From: Flavipsychrobacter stenotrophus
GTDB taxonomy: Bacteria; Bacteroidota; Bacteroidia; Chitinophagales; Chitinophagaceae
Direction: 5' to 3'
Length of the DNA: 8,736 nt
Assembly (NCBI GenBank): GCA_947379685.1
Contig: CANCOG010000194.1
Span: 1 to 8,736 of the forward strand
In this document: positions 6,082 to 8,736 of the stretch, in pieces
Numbering within the stretch: position 1 is the stretch's first letter
How the letters are laid out: the number at the start of each line of letters is the position of its first letter
Program-made: the position numbers and the translations under genes
The notes under the pieces: generated by a model
Databases searched by the model: none
Seen by the model: only the letters and a program-made list of their open reading frames with translations
Told to the model about the DNA's origin: nothing

Positions 6082-6620
6082 AATACTTCTCTCAACTGCT
6101 GCATCGCGCTTCGCATTCGGGTTTTAACAGTCCCCAGCGGAATGTTCAGTGTTTTTGAGATCTCATCGAGCGTGTATCCATTAAAATAGGCCATGTTCAC
6201 TACTATCTCATACTCAGGTTTTAGTCCTGCTACCATTTTGCGCAAGCCAATAGTGTCTGTCGCCTGTTCCGATCGCATTCCTTTTTGTACATTATTTACG
6301 GCATCCTCACCCGATTGGATTTTTCCTTTCATAATTTCACCTTTCGATCGCAACTTGTCTATGGCGGAATTACGGGCAATATTGAGCATCCAGGTATAAA
6401 TACGGCCTTTATTAGGGTCGTATTGTGCAATATTGTTCCAAATTTTTACAAAAGCTTCCTGCAGCACGTCATTGGCTGTCTCGTCGTCGGCAATAACTTT
6501 GTGAATAACACCGAACAGTACCCCTGCATAATTCTTATACAAGTAGTTAAACGCGTCCCTGTTTTGCTGCCTGAGCAGTAAAACAAGTTCTTCTTCACTA
6601 TATGTGGCTACTGGTGGCAA
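6072..6620 (-). CDS. ECF-type RNA polymerase sigma factor (SigK-like)
   Basis: A 182-residue sigma-70 family protein of the ECF (group 4) type. Region 2 spans about residues 20-92: FNYLYKNYAGVLFGVIHKVI, then DDETANDVLQEAFVKIWNNI, the core-binding and -10-reading part, and YTWMLNIARNSAIDKLR. Region 4 spans about 124-178, with YEIVVNMAYFNGYTLDEIS and the helix-turn-helix LNIPLGTVKTRMRSAMQQLR that reads the -35 element. Region 3 and region 1 are absent, as expected. The start must be TTG at 6620: a stop lies four codons upstream and no ATG occurs in frame before residue 78. The gene follows def by 29 nt and precedes an RskA-family anti-sigma gene on the same strand, so this is most likely a SigK/RskA-type envelope-signal pair. 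Its targets cannot be read from the window. Confidence 0.94.
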   Translation of the reverse strand: MPPVATYSEEELVLLLRQQNRDAFNYLYKNYAGVLFGVIHKVIADDETANDVLQEAFVKIWNNIAQYDPNKGRIYTWMLNIARNSAIDKLRSKGEIMKGKIQSGEDAVNNVQKGMRSEQATDTIGLRKMVAGLKPEYEIVVNMAYFNGYTLDEISKTLNIPLGTVKTRMRSAMQQLREVFKN

Positions 6621-6637
6621 TGGCGTTGATTAATAAT

Positions 6638-6645
6638 CAAAAGTA
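6638..6645 (-). promoter_or_regulatory. Candidate -7 box for the sigma factor gene
   Basis: TACTTTTG on the minus strand is a full match to the Bacteroidota TAnnTTTG box. It lies in the 29-nt gap after def and 17 nt before the TTG start. The -33 position falls in the end of def and holds only a T-rich tract (TTTT), not TTTG. It would let the sigma gene be transcribed independently of def. Confidence 0.4.
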
Positions 6646-6649
6646 ATTT

Positions 6650-7228
6650 TTATTTGGGGAAAATCATTCGGTAATCGACTTTTACTTTTCCGGCGCTGAT
6701 ATCATCAAGTTTTTTCTTGATCAGACGCTTTTTTAAGGGCGACAGATAGTCGATAAACAGTTTACCCTCAATGTGGTCGTATTCATGTTGAATTACTCTT
6801 GCAGTGATGCCATGAAAAACGCCTTCCTGCTCCTGAAAATTTTCATCGAGGTAGCGCAAACGTACAATTGGCTGGCGCTGAATGTCTTCCCTCACCTTAG
6901 GAATACTGAGGCATCCTTCGTTATAAGGCCACGCATCACCGGTCTCTTCAATTTTCCGGGCGTTGATGAATACCTGCTTAATAGGTACTTCGTTGGGGTA
7001 TTTGCGCTTATCCTCGTCGTCAAAATCCTTAACGATCTGGTCGGTATCAATTAGAAACAGGCGGATTGGGCGATTGATTTGAGGAGCGGCAATACCTACA
7101 CCATTACTGTTGTACACAGTATCCCACATATCAGCAATCAGTTTTTCAAGGCCGGCATAGTCGGCGGATATGTCTTCGCAAACTTTCCGCAACACAGGAT
7201 GGCCATATGCCACTACAGGTAAAATCAT
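6650..7228 (-). CDS. def: Peptide deformylase
   Basis: A 192-residue metalloenzyme that removes the formyl group from the N-terminal methionine of new proteins in the cytosol. All three family motifs are present: G43-V-G-I-A-A-P-Q50 (motif I), E104-G-C-L-S-I-P110 (motif II, metal ligand C106), and Q147-H-E-Y-D-H152 (motif III, ligands H148 and H152, catalytic E149). The N-terminus ILPVVAYGHPVLRKVCEDI is typical. Residues 64-83 form an acidic/basic insertion of a kind I associate with Bacteroidota deformylases. The ATG at 7228 is well placed. It is the first gene of a minus-strand run def, ECF sigma, anti-sigma, with 29 nt to the sigma gene; its usual partner fmt is not in the window. Confidence 0.97.
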   Translation of the reverse strand: MILPVVAYGHPVLRKVCEDISADYAGLEKLIADMWDTVYNSNGVGIAAPQINRPIRLFLIDTDQIVKDFDDEDKRKYPNEVPIKQVFINARKIEETGDAWPYNEGCLSIPKVREDIQRQPIVRLRYLDENFQEQEGVFHGITARVIQHEYDHIEGKLFIDYLSPLKKRLIKKKLDDISAGKVKVDYRMIFPK

Positions 7229-7255
7229 GAATCAGGAATAATAATTAAAAGAGGC

Positions 7256-7263
7256 GCAAGTTA
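7256..7263 (-). promoter_or_regulatory. Candidate -7-like box for def
   Basis: Minus-strand TAACTTGC lies 27 nt upstream of the def ATG. It resembles the phylum's TAnnTTTG(C) box with one T missing, and has a TTTTT tract about 19 nt further upstream where the -33 element should be. The near-identical TACCTTGC precedes the small ORF at 4382-4585. Confidence 0.3.
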
Positions 7264-7325
7264 CACAATTTAGATGTGTGGGAAAAATCGGAGTGACGGA
7301 ACAAGGCGGACAACAAAAAATAAAA

Positions 7326-7518
7326 CTAACCACGGAGGCTACTATGGTAAACACGAAGAACACAAAGCCATAATTCACCAATTTTTTGAGGTTGTAAAAC
7401 GCACGAAGACCGAAAACGGAAATAATATAGCTTTCCCCAACTGAGCTTTGTGCTCCCTATAAGCCCTTATTTTAAACTTAGTGGTCCTCGCGCCAACCTT
7501 TGTGCCCTTAGTGGTTAG
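7326..7518. repeat. Intergenic inverted-repeat element with CTAACCAC/GTGGTTAG ends
   Basis: The element opens with CTAACCAC (7326-7333) and closes with its exact complement GTGGTTAG (7511-7518). Inside, CACAAAG (7361-7367) on the left pairs with CTTTGTG on the right. The right side carries two copies of CTTTGTGC (7446-7453, 7498-7505) and two of CTTAGTGGT (7477-7485, 7507-7515). No reading frame of note is present. From memory, CTTTGTGnCCTTAGTGGTTA-type sequences recur between genes in many Bacteroidota and some other phyla. It fills most of the 336-bp gap between def and the secreted propeller gene. There is no transposase and no evident target duplication. Confidence 0.6.
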
Positions 7519-7564
7519 CAATTATCGTAGAGCATGAACATTCCTTTTCACTATCTTGCAAGCC

Positions 7565-8736
7565 TTGAAAAAGGTTTTATTTATATTTCTGTTTGCAGCC
7601 GGAGCGTTCAGCTGTCTTGCCCAGAATCCGTATGCAATATTGCAAAGGGACACCATTATTGAAGGTGGTACACAGCTGACCTTATGTATAGATTCTGTAA
7701 AAGCATACAGTAATTTCATTTTTTCGGCGCAAAACCCGGAAACTGGCAAGTGGACCATCTGGCGAAAAAATGCCGTTTCGAACAAGTATGAACCTGTTTT
7801 TGACGACAGATATAATAGGGCACACGTTGTTGTGAGTGCGGACAAAGGTGAAATGATATATGTTCGTTACCGGCAACAACGTGTTGGGAGTATGCATGAT
7901 GCCTCGCTCGATTCGGCATGGATTTGCCGGAGCACCGTAGATGGCAGGAAGGAAGAGCCAATTTTCCTGGTGCCTCAGTTCAGTAAAAATGCGATATATG
8001 ACCTCGATTGGAGTGCTGATAAACAACGCATACTCTATGCCTGGGGTAACGATGCCTACCCCACTCTTACCCGCGATGGCGATATTTTTGAATATGACCA
8101 AAGTACTGGAAAACATACCAATTTGACCCGGAATTATGAACTCTGGAATAACCACTGCCGGTACGGGCCGGACAGTAAATCGTTTGCTTATTCGCACTAT
8201 GCTAATTTCTGGTATTCAAGGCCAACAGACATATACATTAAAACCGATAATGACAATGTGCAGCAAACCAACAATTTCAGACACGCAGAAGGCTGGCAAT
8301 ATTGCACCCTGACCGACTATACAGGCGATCAGTTGCTCTACAGGCGGGGCGAGTTTTCTGAAAACAAGCTCTTCGTCAAGAAGCTAACGGGCGAAGATCT
8401 GTTGCTGAACAGGCCTGGTTACGGTGGCGTCCGGTTAGGGAGCAATTTTTACGCAGCAACGGATACCACAAATAATATCTTGCTTTTTACTGAAAGTGAA
8501 ATCGCTGGAAGCATCCGGCTTTCGGGTATCAATAATTTCGGGAACGATGACCGTTATAATTTTGGACAGGACTGTAATACAAGGCTCAACTGGCTGGGCA
8601 AGCAACCGGTTAAAATTGAATGGTCGACCGGGGATACAACGTTTGCTATTCAGGTACAACCCAGGAAGAACACAACATATCAGTGCACCATAACAGCCAA
8701 CGGTAACAAGTACACCTACTCCGTAAAAGTAAAAAC
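7565..8736 (+). CDS. Secreted propeller protein with PKD-like module (3' partial)
   Basis: An open frame of 390 codons with no stop, running off the window end. The preferred start is TTG 7565, giving a Sec signal peptide MKKVLFIFLFAAGAFSCLAQ with a likely cut before Q20. TTG 7556 is an alternative; no in-frame ATG precedes the signal peptide and a TGA closes the frame at 7535. After an N-terminal beta-rich region, stretches such as AIYDLDWSADKQRILYAWG (about 141-160) and HCRYGPDSKSFAYSHY (about 196-212) followed by DIYIKTDND look like WD40-like/TolB-type PD40 propeller blades. Near residues 347-390 the turn IEWSTGDTT and strand NTTYQCTITANG match a PKD-like module, which in this phylum often precedes a T9SS sorting domain; that end is not visible. 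The substrate is unknown. Long minus-strand frames here are shadows. Confidence 0.85.
   Translation, partial: MKKVLFIFLFAAGAFSCLAQNPYAILQRDTIIEGGTQLTLCIDSVKAYSNFIFSAQNPETGKWTIWRKNAVSNKYEPVFDDRYNRAHVVVSADKGEMIYVRYRQQRVGSMHDASLDSAWICRSTVDGRKEEPIFLVPQFSKNAIYDLDWSADKQRILYAWGNDAYPTLTRDGDIFEYDQSTGKHTNLTRNYELWNNHCRYGPDSKSFAYSHYANFWYSRPTDIYIKTDNDNVQQTNNFRHAEGWQYCTLTDYTGDQLLYRRGEFSENKLFVKKLTGEDLLLNRPGYGGVRLGSNFYAATDTTNNILLFTESEIAGSIRLSGINNFGNDDRYNFGQDCNTRLNWLGKQPVKIEWSTGDTTFAIQVQPRKNTTYQCTITANGNKYTYSVKVK

Noticed and set aside
7326..7518. Insertion sequence
   Set aside because: No transposase frame, no evident target duplication, and the inverted ends match over only 8 bp.
7534..7662. ATG-started 42-codon frame ahead of the secreted propeller gene
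   Set aside because: It is in another frame and stops after 42 codons; the signal peptide and domain are in the frame started by TTG 7565.
7682..8197. 171-codon minus-strand frame (and the 107- and 81-codon frames beside it)
   Set aside because: Antisense to the secreted propeller gene, whose plus-strand frame has a signal peptide, propeller blades and a PKD-like module; the minus-strand translations show no domain and odd composition.

Overview
The window looks like a piece of a Bacteroidota chromosome, most probably from the Chitinophagaceae or a near relative. Support comes from a secreted protein ending in a type IX secretion (T9SS, Por) C-terminal sorting domain, a second secreted propeller protein with a PKD-like module, a small Cys-domain membrane protein of a type common in this phylum, absence of Shine-Dalgarno sequences in front of most genes, and several TAnnTTTG-like -7 promoter boxes. 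The assignment is by pattern and memory, not by a search.

Layout. 1-179 (+) is the end of an SRPBCC/AHSA1-type protein, convergent with 187-1908 (-), a T9SS-exported beta-propeller protein. Upstream on the same strand are 2019-2513 (small exported protein of unknown function) and 2593-3189 (N-terminal Cys cluster, one membrane segment). A 150-bp divergent region separates these from 3340-3903 (+), thymidine kinase. 3904-4986 is gene-poor. It holds a 19-bp hairpin (4066-4108), a probable decayed gene on the minus strand (4049-4385), and a small basic ORF (4382-4585, -) whose stop overlaps the start of that decayed gene. Then, all on the minus strand and read from right to left, come peptide deformylase (6650-7228), an ECF sigma factor (6072-6620, 29 nt later) and an RskA-type anti-sigma factor (4987-5814). 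The 257-bp spacer between sigma and anti-sigma carries AT-rich direct repeats and a string of mini-hairpins. 7326-7518 is an intergenic inverted-repeat element, followed by 7565-8736 (+), a secreted propeller protein cut by the window end.

Working together. The only clear functional unit is the sigma/anti-sigma pair, possibly read through from def but with its own candidate -7 box. The RskA-type protein would hold the sigma factor at the inner membrane until a periplasmic signal releases it. The exported proteins and the Cys-domain protein belong to the cell envelope but show no demonstrable link to one another. I see no mobile element with a transposase, no CRISPR array, and no tRNA or rRNA gene. 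I did not find a convincing new system. The best leads are the hairpin and decayed gene at 4049-4385, the structured sigma/anti-sigma spacer, and the Cys-domain/exported-protein pair at 2019-3189.
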